Positions 1 to 6,449 of a stretch of DNA of 11,174 nt are shown piece by piece. Position 1 is the stretch's first letter; every line of letters starts with the position of its first letter. Source of the DNA: Lamprobacter sp046541315. Its GTDB lineage: Bacteria; Pseudomonadota; Gammaproteobacteria; Chromatiales; Chromatiaceae. The position numbers and the translations under genes are program-made. Below the pieces are notes generated by a model. That model was not told the DNA's origin. It did no database searches and saw nothing but the letters and a program-made list of their open reading frames with translations. The stretch covers positions 1-11,174 of the forward strand of contig NZ_JBKHDN010000085.1 in NCBI RefSeq assembly GCF_046541315.1. The letters run 5' to 3'.

Positions 1-590
1 GCTCAAGGTCGGGCTACGGTTCGGATTCAGGCTCGGATTCGGACTCGGATTCAGGCGCAGCCGATGGGCGAGAGCCCGCCGCGCGCGGCGCGTCGGCTTC
101 GGCGTCATCGCCCGCGAACACCCTGCTCGTGCAGCTCTTCGTGTTCGCGCGCGAGCAGGCCTTCGACGGCCTGGCGATCGAGACCGCAGCCGAGCGTCAG
201 CACCTGGTGCCCGGCGAGATGGACATCTATCACCGGCGCAATCTCGATGGTAGCGGCGAGCGCGCGCATTTCAGTCTGGCGAATCTGGTCAAGCCCGGAA
301 CCTTTCCGTTCGACGCGATGGAGGACTTCAGCTCGCCGGGGCTGGCGCTCTTCACCCAGTTCGAGGGCTTGCCGAGCGACCTGATGGTCTACGATGAACT
401 GGTGCGCACGGCCCGCGCGCTCGCCGACGAACTCGGCGGCGACCTCAGGCTGCAGGATCGGCGGCCATTCGACGATACGGCCTGGGAGGATCTGCGCGGC
501 GAGCTGCTGGAACTGATCAACGCGCGCGCCGATGCCCTGGCGCAGGGTTCCGAGCCGACCGACGCCGACGCGCCATCGTCTCGCTCATGA
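1..590 (+). CDS. zipA: Cell division protein ZipA, C-terminal part (5' end outside window)
   Basis: ZipA is an inner-membrane division protein that binds and bundles FtsZ at the septum through its C-terminal domain. The reading frame is open from base 3, so about 195 residues are visible and the N-terminal membrane anchor lies outside the window. The first 20 or so visible residues are a Ser/Asp/Gly-rich linker, followed by an Ala/Ser-rich stretch. The FtsZ-binding domain then occupies roughly visible residues 40-175. Its hallmarks are a GEMDIYHR segment, FSLANLVKPGTF, a following M-E-D-F-S-S-P-G stretch, and the late helix with LADELGGDL. The internal GTG at 129 is not the true start because homologous linker sequence continues upstream. 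The stop codon overlaps the ligA start (ATGA), and zipA next to ligA is a known gammaproteobacterial order, which supports the call. The family assignment is firm. Confidence 0.94.
   Translation, partial: SRSGYGSDSGSDSDSDSGAADGREPAARGASASASSPANTLLVQLFVFAREQAFDGLAIETAAERQHLVPGEMDIYHRRNLDGSGERAHFSLANLVKPGTFPFDAMEDFSSPGLALFTQFEGLPSDLMVYDELVRTARALADELGGDLRLQDRRPFDDTAWEDLRGELLELINARADALAQGSEPTDADAPSSRS
21..56 (+). repeat. 12-bp tandem repeat, 3 copies, in the ZipA linker
   Basis: Three consecutive 12-bp units are seen: TCGGATTCAGGC (21-32), TCGGATTCGGAC (33-44) and TCGGATTCAGGC (45-56). In the zipA frame each unit encodes Ser-Asp-Ser-Gly or Ser-Asp-Ser-Asp. The array lies in the disordered linker between membrane anchor and FtsZ-binding domain, where length changes in multiples of three are likely tolerated. 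It may continue upstream of the window in degenerate form. Confidence 0.8.
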
Positions 591-2644
591 GCGTGCCGGC
601 GTCTGCTCGGGAGCGGGCCGAGCGCCTGCGACGCGATCTGGAGTATCACAATCATCGCTATTACGTGCTCGATGACCCGGAGATCCCGGATGCCGAGTAC
701 GACCGCCTGCTGCGCGAGCTGCAAGACCTGGAGGCGCGCTACCCGGAGCTGGTGACGCCGGACTCGCCGACGCAGCGGGTGGGGGCCGAACCGCTAGCGA
801 GTTTTGCCGAGGTCGAGCATCGATTGCCGATGCTGTCGCTCTCGAACGTGTTCGATGAACAGGAGCTGCGTGAGTTCGATCGCCGGGTGCGCGAAGGACT
901 CGGCACCGAGCGGGTGCGCTACTCGGCTGAGCCCAAGCTCGATGGGCTCGCCATCAGCCTGTGCTACGAGGATGGCGTCTTGGTGCGGGCGGCAACGCGC
1001 GGGGATGGGTACCGGGGCGAGGATGTCACCGCGCAGGTGCGAACCATTCAGTCGCTGCCGTTGCGCCTGCGCGACCTGGAGCAGGACGAACGCTGGCCAG
1101 CCCTGCTGGAGGTGCGCGGCGAGGTCTTCTTGACCTATGAGCGTTTTGCGGCGATCAATGCGCGCGCCCAGCGCGATGGCGGCAAGGTCTTCGCCAACCC
1201 GCGCAATGCCGCCGCCGGCAGTCTGCGCCAGCTCGATCCGCGCGTGACCGCCGCGCGTGGTTTGCACCTGTTCTGCTATGGCCTGGGCGCGGTCGAGGGG
1301 GCGTCCTGGTCCGAGAGTCACAGCGACAGCCTCGCGCGCATCGCGCGTTGGGGGCTGCCGGTCTCGCCCGAACAGCGGAGCGTCGAGGGGATTGAGGGTT
1401 GCATCGCCTATCACGCCGCCATGGCCGAGCGCCGGGAACGCTTGGCGTATGCGATCGATGGCGTGGTGTTCAAGGTCGATCGGCGTGCCGACCAAGAGCG
1501 GCTTGGTTTCGTCGCGCGCGCGCCGCGCTGGGCCATCGCCTACAAGTTCCCGGCTCAGGAGGAACTCACCGCGGTCGAGGCGGTCGACTTCCAGGTCGGA
1601 CGCACCGGGGCATTGACGCCGGTCGCGCGCCTGGCGCCGGTGGCGATCGCCGGCGTGACGGTCGCCAACGCGACCCTGCACAACATGGACGAGATCCAGC
1701 GCAAGGATGTCCGGGTCGGCGACACCGTCACTGTGCGTCGCGCCGGCGATGTGATCCCCGAAGTGGTGCGGGTGCTGCCGGAGCGCCGGCCGAGCGAGAC
1801 GACGCCGGTGCAACTGCCGGCGCATTGTCCGGTGTGCGGCTCGGATGTGCTGCGCGCCGAGGGCGAGGCGGTCGCGCGCTGCACCGGCGGGCTGTTCTGC
1901 GCGGCCCAGCGCAGGGAGGCGATCAAGCACTTCGCCTCGCGGCGGGCGATGGATATCGAGGGGCTTGGCGACAAGCTGGTCGAGCAGCTGGTCGAGCATG
2001 ATCTGGTCGCCGATCCGGCCGATCTCTATGGCTTGACGCTGGAGCAGCTCAGCGGGCTCGAGCGCATGGGCGAGAAATCGGCCGCGAATCTGCTCGCCGC
2101 GCTCGATCGGAGCCGCCAGACGACCCTGGCGCGCTTTATCTATGCGCTCGGGATTCGCGAGGTCGGGGAGGCGACGGCCCGCGCCCTGGCCGAGCACTTC
2201 CGCGATCTCGATGCCTTGATCGAGGCGCCGGAATCGGCACTGCTGCCGATCGAAGGCATCGGCCCGGTGGTCGCCGCGCACATCCAGGCGTTCTTCTCGC
2301 AGCCGCATAATCGCGAGGTCATCGCCAAGCTGCGCGCGCCGTCGCTCGGCGCCATCACCTGGGAGCGGCTCGCGGCACCCGAGGACGAGCGCGCGGCGGT
2401 CGCGGCGACCAGCAGCCCGCTGGCGGGGAAGACGGTGGTGATCACCGGCACCCTGGATCGCCCTCGCGACGCGATCAAGGCACAGCTCGAGGCCCTCGGC
2501 GCCAAGGTCACCACCAGCCTGTCGAAGAAGACCGACCTGCTGATCGCGGGCGCCGAGCCGGGCGATAAGAAGCTCGCCAAGGCCGAGGCGCTGGGGGTCG
2601 AGATCATCCGCCGCGAGCGACTCGCCGAGTGGATGGGGGCATGA
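587..2644 (+). CDS. ligA: NAD-dependent DNA ligase LigA
   Basis: LigA seals nicks in duplex DNA during Okazaki fragment joining and repair, using NAD+ to adenylate its active-site lysine. The 685-residue product is full length for the family (about 670 residues in E. coli). Domain Ia is seen at the N-terminus (HNHRYYVLDDPEIPDAEYD, residues 21-39). The nucleotidyltransferase motif KLDG lies at 117-120 with K117 as the adenylated lysine. Motif IV DGVVFKV is at 291-297 and motif V around YKFP with K320. An OB fold follows, then a four-cysteine zinc finger (C414, C417, C432, C438), helix-hairpin-helix repeats at about 450-575 and a C-terminal BRCT domain at about 609-685. The start ATG overlaps the zipA stop (ATGA) and has no clear Shine-Dalgarno sequence, so translation is probably coupled to zipA. 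All key residues are present. The long open frame on the opposite strand is a GC-rich shadow. Confidence 0.99.
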   Translation: MSVPASARERAERLRRDLEYHNHRYYVLDDPEIPDAEYDRLLRELQDLEARYPELVTPDSPTQRVGAEPLASFAEVEHRLPMLSLSNVFDEQELREFDRRVREGLGTERVRYSAEPKLDGLAISLCYEDGVLVRAATRGDGYRGEDVTAQVRTIQSLPLRLRDLEQDERWPALLEVRGEVFLTYERFAAINARAQRDGGKVFANPRNAAAGSLRQLDPRVTAARGLHLFCYGLGAVEGASWSESHSDSLARIARWGLPVSPEQRSVEGIEGCIAYHAAMAERRERLAYAIDGVVFKVDRRADQERLGFVARAPRWAIAYKFPAQEELTAVEAVDFQVGRTGALTPVARLAPVAIAGVTVANATLHNMDEIQRKDVRVGDTVTVRRAGDVIPEVVRVLPERRPSETTPVQLPAHCPVCGSDVLRAEGEAVARCTGGLFCAAQRREAIKHFASRRAMDIEGLGDKLVEQLVEHDLVADPADLYGLTLEQLSGLERMGEKSAANLLAALDRSRQTTLARFIYALGIREVGEATARALAEHFRDLDALIEAPESALLPIEGIGPVVAAHIQAFFSQPHNREVIAKLRAPSLGAITWERLAAPEDERAAVAATSSPLAGKTVVITGTLDRPRDAIKAQLEALGAKVTTSLSKKTDLLIAGAEPGDKKLAKAEALGVEIIRRERLAEWMGA

Positions 2645-2695
2645 GGCGCGAGCGATCCGCGCAGAGTGGACGGCTGAATTCGGCTCGATGCGTCC

Positions 2696-2725
2696 CGATC
2701 TCTTGATGGCCGATCGCTTGATGGC
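2696..2725 (+). repeat. 15-bp tandem duplication downstream of ligA
   Basis: CGATCTCTTGATGGC (2696-2710) is followed directly by CGATCGCTTGATGGC (2711-2725), with 14 of 15 positions identical. It lies in the 227-bp gap between ligA and the next small gene. I see no convincing promoter or terminator elsewhere in that gap. Two copies is a minimal array and could be coincidental, but other 15-bp tandem units occur at 7111-7170. Confidence 0.55.
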
Positions 2726-2859
2726 GAGCGAGTCGAGGCATTTGCCCTGCCTGCGGAACCGGCTCCATGACAACGCCATCGCCTCCCAACCGGGCTGGCC
2801 TATGGTGGTTTGGCGATCAGGCGAGGCGGTGCGATGACCGACTCGATGTTGACTGAAAC

Positions 2860-2864
2860 GAGGA
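2860..2864 (+). promoter_or_regulatory. Shine-Dalgarno GAGGA for the 96-residue protein gene
   Basis: GAGGA lies 7 nt upstream of the first of three consecutive in-frame ATG codons (2872, 2875, 2878). This spacing favours 2872 as the start; the third ATG would be 13 nt away. Confidence 0.6.
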
Positions 2865-2871
2865 TGGGACG

Positions 2872-3162
2872 ATGATGATGTCTGAATTGAGCAAAGAGCA
2901 GCAAATCCTGATCGCGATGCGCAAGACGCTCGCCGCCGTGGTCAAGGATGTGACCCCGCCACCGGGCATGAAACACCCGCTCTCCGAGAGCACGATCGGC
3001 GATGTACGCGCCTGTTTGTCGTTGATCGCAGCGCGCGAAAAGGAATTGGCCGATCGCGAGGGCCGCGGCGGCGATCGTCCCTACTATGCCGATCAGCCGC
3101 CGTCGGCGCAGGTGGTACCGATTGCCGGCATTCGACGAACCGATAAGTCAGGCAGCAGCTGA
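2872..3162 (+). CDS. Hypothetical small protein, 96 residues
   Basis: I do not recognise this protein. It is predicted soluble: no signal peptide or membrane segment is visible. It begins with a charged, probably helical stretch (SELSKEQQILIAMRKTLAAV, residues 4-23). A Pro-rich turn follows (TPPPGMKHPL, about 28-37), then a second helix-like part (STIGDVRACLSLIAAREKELAD, about 40-61), and finally a polar Gly/Arg/Asp/Pro-rich tail that looks disordered. Coding status is supported by a good Shine-Dalgarno sequence (GAGGA at 2860-2864), a start with three tandem ATGs, codon use like the neighbouring genes and a compact helix-turn-helix-like layout. It stands alone, 227 bp after ligA and convergent with the isomerase gene. 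The two-helix shape could suit a small binding or adaptor protein, but no function can be assigned. A single cysteine (C44) is present, so no metal site is apparent. Confidence 0.8.
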   Translation: MMMSELSKEQQILIAMRKTLAAVVKDVTPPPGMKHPLSESTIGDVRACLSLIAAREKELADREGRGGDRPYYADQPPSAQVVPIAGIRRTDKSGSS

Positions 3163-3203
3163 GGCCCTGATCGCCGCTCGGGGAACCCGATTGTCAGCCT
3201 CAG
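3159..3203 (+). other. Possible branched stem-loop at the end of the small gene
   Basis: CTGAGGC (3159-3165, including the TGA stop of the 96-residue protein) is complementary to GCCTCAG (3197-3203). The loop contains a second small hairpin, TCGGG (3178-3182) with CCCGA (3186-3190). No T-tract follows. It could help end transcription or protect the 3' end, but the outer loop is long and chance pairing in GC-rich DNA is possible. Confidence 0.3.
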
Positions 3204-3213
3204 GGGCCGACTC

Positions 3214-3241
3214 GCGTCACGCTGAGCGCGCAGCGTGACGC
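3214..3241. terminator. Strong stem-loop in the convergent gap, candidate terminator
   Basis: GCGTCACGCT (3214-3223) and AGCGTGACGC (3232-3241) form a perfect 10-bp stem with an 8-nt loop. It lies between the convergent small gene (stop at 3162) and the isomerase gene (stop at 3422), where a terminator is expected. No run of T follows on either strand, so it is not a classical intrinsic terminator. A role as a bidirectional terminator or an RNA 3'-end stabiliser is inference. The rest of the gap to 3421 shows no gene I can support. Confidence 0.5.
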
Positions 3242-3421
3242 CAGCCGATCCCCCCGCGTCTCAAGGATTTATAGCCATTCGCCCTGACGCGCGGATACGA
3301 ACGCCCCCTTGGAATCCGGGCTTCTAGCTCAGTATTGTCCGGCAATCAGGTTGAGCGGCGATACAGCTGATGCGGAATCTGGAGTTCTTGGCCGTTCTCC
3401 AATCTCCCGCGCGCCTGGCGT

Positions 3422-4294
3422 TTACTCGGCGCTGGCCTCTTCCTCTTCTTCCTTGAGTTTGACCACGTCTTCGTTCAGCTCGACCTCGGCCTCGTTGCGC
3501 AGCTCGGTGAGCGCCTCGGCGACCTTCTGCTGACGCAGCATCGTCGTCAGCTGAGGTTTGGCTTGCTCGAACGACGGCGGCTCGGCCGCGCGCGTGTCTT
3601 CGAGCAGGATCACATGCCAGCCGAACTGGGTCTGCACCGGCTGCTGGGAATAGTCGCCCGGCTCCATCTCGGCCACCGCGTCGGCGAACGGCTTGACCAT
3701 GCGCCGCGCGTCGAACCAGCCGAGATCGCCGCCCTTTTCGGCGGTGGGGCCGAGCGAGTGTTCCTCGGCCAGCGCCGCGAAGTCCGCGTCGTCGTCGGCG
3801 TTGAGCTGCTCGATCAGCGCCTGCGCCTTGTCCTTGTCGTCGAGCAGGATATGGCGTGCCTTGTACTCGGTCTGTTGCGACTGCTCGACGAGTTGATCAT
3901 AGGCCTGCCGCAGCTCACTCTCGCTGGGATCGAACTCGGCGCCGATGCTCTGCAGGGCCGCCGCCGAGAGCACCATCATGCGCTGGAGGGCCAGGGCCGT
4001 TTTCACCTCCTGGTCGTCGGCCAGGTTGCGCTTCTCGCCTTCCTGCGAGGCGACCACCAGGTTCATGAATTCGTTGAACGCCCGTTCTTGCAGTTGCGGG
4101 CTGTTCTCGGCGCCGCGCTGCTGCAGCAGCTCACCGTAGTAGGCGCGGAACAGGTCGAGATCGTAGGACTGACCGTTGACGGTGGCGATCGGCGTGCCGT
4201 CGGTCTCCGTCTGCGGGGTCGAGGCCTCCTGGGCGCAGGCGGGCGAGACCAGGGTCACGGCGAGCAGCGATGCGGCGATAAAGCGATGTCTCAT
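3422..4294 (-). CDS. Periplasmic parvulin-type peptidyl-prolyl cis-trans isomerase (PpiC/SurA-like)
   Basis: The 290-residue product should catalyse proline cis-trans isomerisation and assist folding of exported proteins. Residues 1-22 form a Sec signal peptide (basic MRHR, hydrophobic core, then PACA before QEA). Signal peptidase I cleavage after A-C-A is likely; C20 gives only a poor lipobox. Residues 35-140 resemble the helical SurA N-terminal chaperone region (T-V-N-G start, then F-N-E-F-M-N-L-V). The parvulin domain spans about 143-233: ARHILL with H148, the KGGDLGWF segment at 187-194, F-A-D-A-V near 203 and FGWHVILLED at 224-233. The C-terminus is highly acidic (EEEEE). The start is fixed by AAGGA 7 nt upstream and by the signal peptide; a longer open frame reaching back to 4744 overlaps yciI and yciB and is spurious. 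It is the third gene after yciB and yciI, 50 nt behind yciI. The single parvulin domain argues against calling it SurA itself. Confidence 0.93.
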   Translation of the reverse strand: MRHRFIAASLLAVTLVSPACAQEASTPQTETDGTPIATVNGQSYDLDLFRAYYGELLQQRGAENSPQLQERAFNEFMNLVVASQEGEKRNLADDQEVKTALALQRMMVLSAAALQSIGAEFDPSESELRQAYDQLVEQSQQTEYKARHILLDDKDKAQALIEQLNADDDADFAALAEEHSLGPTAEKGGDLGWFDARRMVKPFADAVAEMEPGDYSQQPVQTQFGWHVILLEDTRAAEPPSFEQAKPQLTTMLRQQKVAEALTELRNEAEVELNEDVVKLKEEEEEASAE

Positions 4295-4301
4295 GGAATG
4301 T

Positions 4302-4306
4302 TCCTT
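4302..4306 (-). promoter_or_regulatory. Shine-Dalgarno AAGGA deciding the isomerase start
   Basis: On the minus strand AAGGA lies 7 nt before the ATG at 4294. It selects this ATG over upstream starts in the same open frame. Confidence 0.7.
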
Positions 4307-4336
4307 GTTGGCTCGGTGATTCAGTGATGTGTGTGA

Positions 4337-4356
4337 ATGCCCGCTCAAGCGGGCAT
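4337..4356 (-). other. Stem-loop over the yciI stop codon
   Basis: ATGCCCGC (4337-4344) and GCGGGCAT (4349-4356) form a perfect 8-bp stem with a 4-nt loop (TTGA on the minus strand) that contains the yciI stop codon. It stands between yciI and the isomerase gene, with no T-tract after it. It might partly attenuate read-through or mark an mRNA processing end, so that the isomerase is expressed differently from yciB-yciI. The pairing is direct observation; the role is inference. Confidence 0.5.
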
Positions 4357-4647
4357 GACCTTGATGAAGGGCTTGATCTGGACCTCGGCGTAGACGCCGG
4401 CCTGCACATAGGGATCGGCATCGGCCCAGGCCTGGGCGGCGTGCAGATCGCTGAACTCGGCGACCACCAGCGACCCCGTGAAGCCGGCCTCGCCGGGGTC
4501 CGCGGCATCGATCGCGGGATGCGGGCCGGCGAGGATCAGCCGACCCGCGTCTTGCAGTTGACGCAAACGTTCGAGATGCGCTGGGCGCGTCGCGCGGCGT
4601 TGCGACAGGCTCTCGGGCCGATCGCGGCCGATGATGGCATAGAGCAT
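4345..4647 (-). CDS. yciI: YciI family protein
   Basis: YciI proteins are small dimeric alpha/beta-barrel (ferredoxin-like) proteins related to the DGPF and muconolactone isomerase folds; their substrate is not established. The 100-residue product is the usual family length. Signatures are the N-terminal strand MLYAIIG, R-P-A-H-L with the conserved H24, AGRLILAGPHP at 34-44, and the WADADPYVQAGVY segment at 74-86 with the conserved D78. This is the typical His plus D-P-Y pair thought to form the active site. The start overlaps the yciB stop by one base (TGATG), indicating translational coupling. yciB next to yciI is a common gammaproteobacterial order. Confidence 0.95.
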   Translation of the reverse strand: MLYAIIGRDRPESLSQRRATRPAHLERLRQLQDAGRLILAGPHPAIDAADPGEAGFTGSLVVAEFSDLHAAQAWADADPYVQAGVYAEVQIKPFIKVMPA

Positions 4648-5381
4648 CAGCGAGTGTCTCCGGTGGTCGCGGGTGAGGGCGATGGCGCCGTGGGGCCGGA
4701 CTCCGCTCGGTCTGGCTCCTGCGCAGGATCCAGCTCCTGCGCATGGCGCGCGAGATAGAACGCCTGCCCGATCACGAACAGGATCGTCAGCCCCATCATA
4801 CCGAACAGCTTGAAGTTAACCCAAGCCGCTTCGCTCGCATGGGCGGTTTCGCAGAGCACGAGCGAATGACCCGCGAACCGTTCGGCGCAGGCGGCGAGAT
4901 CGATCGCGTCGATCCCCGTGGCCGCGATCAGCGCCTGCCGGGCGGCATGGAAGCCGCTGCCGATGTAGACCACGAACAGGTTGAGCAGTCCGGAGACGAC
5001 GAAGAACAGCACCCAAGCCGCGTTCAGTCGCCGCCAGATCGGTGCCGGCACGCGGATGGCCTGACCCATCATGCGCTCGACCAAGGGCCGCTTGCCGATC
5101 AGGCTGCCGGCGATGAAGGCGCCGGCGAAGAGCCAGTTGACGAGGGTCGGCTTCCACATCACGAAGATCGGATCGCGCAGGAGCAGGGTCAGCCCGCCGA
5201 AGACGAGGATCAGGCCCAGCGTGATCAGGGGCATCATCTCGAAACGGCCATGCCGCCAGCGCAGCCAGGCGACCTGCGCCAACGCGGCGACGATCGCGGC
5301 GCTGGTCGCGACATAGATGCCATACAGCTTGTAGGCGACAAAGAAGAGGATGATGGGGAAAGCATCGATGAGCAGTTTCAT
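4647..5381 (-). CDS. yciB: Inner membrane-spanning protein YciB (septation protein IspZ)
   Basis: YciB is a polytopic inner-membrane protein linked to cell-envelope synthesis and septation. The product has 244 residues from the family-typical start MKLLIDAFPIILFF. Hydrophobic segments are seen at about 5-39 (two), 50-68, 76-94, 120-141 and 188-211. Conserved blocks are FGGLTLLLRDPIF, MWKPTLVNWLF, PIWRRLNAAWVLFF and WVNFKLFG. E. coli YciB is about 179 residues. The extra length here comes from an insertion of about 45 residues at 141-186 between the fourth and last core helices, with three cysteines and no strong hydrophobicity, plus a Pro/Ser/Thr/acidic tail after about 213. The start is uncertain: an upstream in-frame ATG at 5423 has a better Shine-Dalgarno (GAGG 4 nt before it) and would add 14 residues (MPPYSNAAANRTPR). 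Family conservation favours 5381. It overlaps yciI and heads a minus-strand operon. Confidence 0.92.
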   Translation of the reverse strand: MKLLIDAFPIILFFVAYKLYGIYVATSAAIVAALAQVAWLRWRHGRFEMMPLITLGLILVFGGLTLLLRDPIFVMWKPTLVNWLFAGAFIAGSLIGKRPLVERMMGQAIRVPAPIWRRLNAAWVLFFVVSGLLNLFVVYIGSGFHAARQALIAATGIDAIDLAACAERFAGHSLVLCETAHASEAAWVNFKLFGMMGLTILFVIGQAFYLARHAQELDPAQEPDRAESGPTAPSPSPATTGDTR

Positions 5382-5511
5382 CCTGGGGGTCCGGTTGGCG
5401 GCCGCGTTCGAATAAGGCGGCATCCTACCTCATTGCTCAGGCAAGATGAGCGCATTGCAAAGGAATCACGAGGGCGCAACGGCGGCTCGGGATGCGCCCC
5501 GTGGATTCGGT

Positions 5512-5517
5512 TAGAAT
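5512..5517 (+). promoter_or_regulatory. Possible -10 element TAGAAT just upstream of rnm
   Basis: TAGAAT resembles the sigma-70 -10 hexamer and ends 6 nt before the rnm ATG. Transcription would then begin at or next to the start codon, giving a leaderless or nearly leaderless mRNA, which agrees with the lack of a Shine-Dalgarno sequence before rnm. No good -35 hexamer stands 16-18 bp upstream, so support is weak. The rest of the divergent gap (5424-5511) contains a small imperfect inverted repeat at 5430-5450 but nothing else clear. Confidence 0.25.
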
Positions 5518-5523
5518 GCCCGG

Positions 5524-6432
5524 ATGATCAAGACGCCCGACCTGCACACGCATTCCACGGCCTCCGATGGCACCCTGACCCCGCGCGAACTGATGGCCCG
5601 GGCCGCCGCCCAGGGCGTCGAGGTGCTGGCCCTGACCGATCACGACACCCTCGCCGGGATCGACGAAGCCGCCACGGCCGCGCGGACGTTGGGGTTGACC
5701 CTGGTGCCGGGGGTCGAGATCTCGGTGACCTGGAACGCACGCACCATCCATGTGATCGGGCTGGATGTCGATCCGCACTGCGCGCGCTTGCGCGCCGGCC
5801 TGGCCGGCTTGCTGGCGTACCGGGAACAGCGGGCGGCCGAGATCGCCCAGCGCTTGGCGCGGGCGGGCTGGCCCGGCGCGCTCGAGGGCGCGCGCGCGCA
5901 GGCCAAGGGCGCGCTGGTCGGGCGCACCCATTTCGCCCGCTTTCTCGTTCAGCGGGGCGCGGCTCAGGATGTGCGCTCGGTGTTCAAGCGCTTTCTGGTC
6001 AAAGGCAAGCCGGGCCATGTCGCCGGCCGCTGGACAACGCTGGAGGAGGCCGTCGGTTGGATTCGCGCCGCCGGCGGTCAGGCCGTGGTGGCTCACCCGG
6101 CGCGCTATGGGCTCACGCGCTCGCGGATGAAGCGCTTGCTCGATGACTTTCGCGCCTGCGGTGGGCGCGGGATCGAGGTGGTCTCGGGCAGCCACAGTCG
6201 GGATGATGCGTTCACCTTCGCGCGCTGGGCCCGCGAGCAGGGGCTGCTGGCCTCGGCCGGTTCCGATTATCATGGCCCCGAGAGCCCCTGGATCGAGCTG
6301 GGCCAGCTGCCGCCCCTTCCCGACGGCTGCCGACCGATCTGGAGCCAACCGGGCTTCGCCAGGCATGGCGGGGCATGGCCATCGCCGCTCGCGCCGACCA
6401 TGTCGCCGGGCCTCGATCTGGTCCCGGCCTGA
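5524..6432 (+). CDS. rnm: PHP-domain 5'-3' exoribonuclease Rnm (RNase AM, YciV family)
   Basis: Rnm of E. coli removes the last 5' nucleotides from 23S, 16S and 5S rRNA precursors and hydrolyses 3',5'-nucleoside bisphosphates; the metals are held by a PHP domain. The 302-residue product matches the family length (about 290). Metal-ligand motifs are all visible: DLHTHS with H8 and H10, D15 in S-D-G, TDHD with D39, H40 and D41, E65 in GVEIS, H76, H136 in RTHFAR, H191 in AHP, and the SDYH motif with D248 and H250. The family motif PWIELG is at 255-260. Residues after PIW (about 273) form a non-conserved tail. It is divergent from yciB and starts a plus-strand gene row; yciO follows after 17 nt, as in E. 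coli. No Shine-Dalgarno sequence is seen. Older annotations call such proteins TrpH or phosphoesterase. Confidence 0.94.
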   Translation: MIKTPDLHTHSTASDGTLTPRELMARAAAQGVEVLALTDHDTLAGIDEAATAARTLGLTLVPGVEISVTWNARTIHVIGLDVDPHCARLRAGLAGLLAYREQRAAEIAQRLARAGWPGALEGARAQAKGALVGRTHFARFLVQRGAAQDVRSVFKRFLVKGKPGHVAGRWTTLEEAVGWIRAAGGQAVVAHPARYGLTRSRMKRLLDDFRACGGRGIEVVSGSHSRDDAFTFARWAREQGLLASAGSDYHGPESPWIELGQLPPLPDGCRPIWSQPGFARHGGAWPSPLAPTMSPGLDLVPA

Positions 6433-6449
6433 CTCGCCGCTCTTTGCCG

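Noticed and set aside
794..2779. A 661-codon open frame on the minus strand opposite ligA
   Set aside because: LigA on the plus strand is certain. The antisense frame is a codon-composition shadow in GC-rich DNA and its translation is Arg/Gly/Asp-rich without any recognisable domain.
2834..2875. A 13-codon open frame just before the small hypothetical gene, ending at its start
   Set aside because: No Shine-Dalgarno sequence and no recognisable leader-peptide logic (no run of one amino acid, no attenuator hairpin) support it.
3262..3290. A TATAAA hexamer on the minus strand as a promoter in the convergent gap
   Set aside because: No -35 element at suitable spacing and no gene downstream in that direction that would need it.
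3318..3400. A tRNA-like start (TAGCTCAGT near 3326) in the convergent gap
   Set aside because: There is no closing D-stem, no anticodon arm and no TTCGA-type T-loop with a matching acceptor stem, so it is a chance match to a box A-like sequence.
3422..4744. A 440-residue version of the isomerase
   Set aside because: The extra N-terminal part overlaps yciI and the end of yciB in another frame. The signal peptide and Shine-Dalgarno place the start at 4294.
4743..6146. A 467-codon plus-strand open frame across yciB and the start of rnm
   Set aside because: It is antisense to yciB and out of frame with rnm; the translation is Asp/Arg/Gln/Gly-rich and has no family features.
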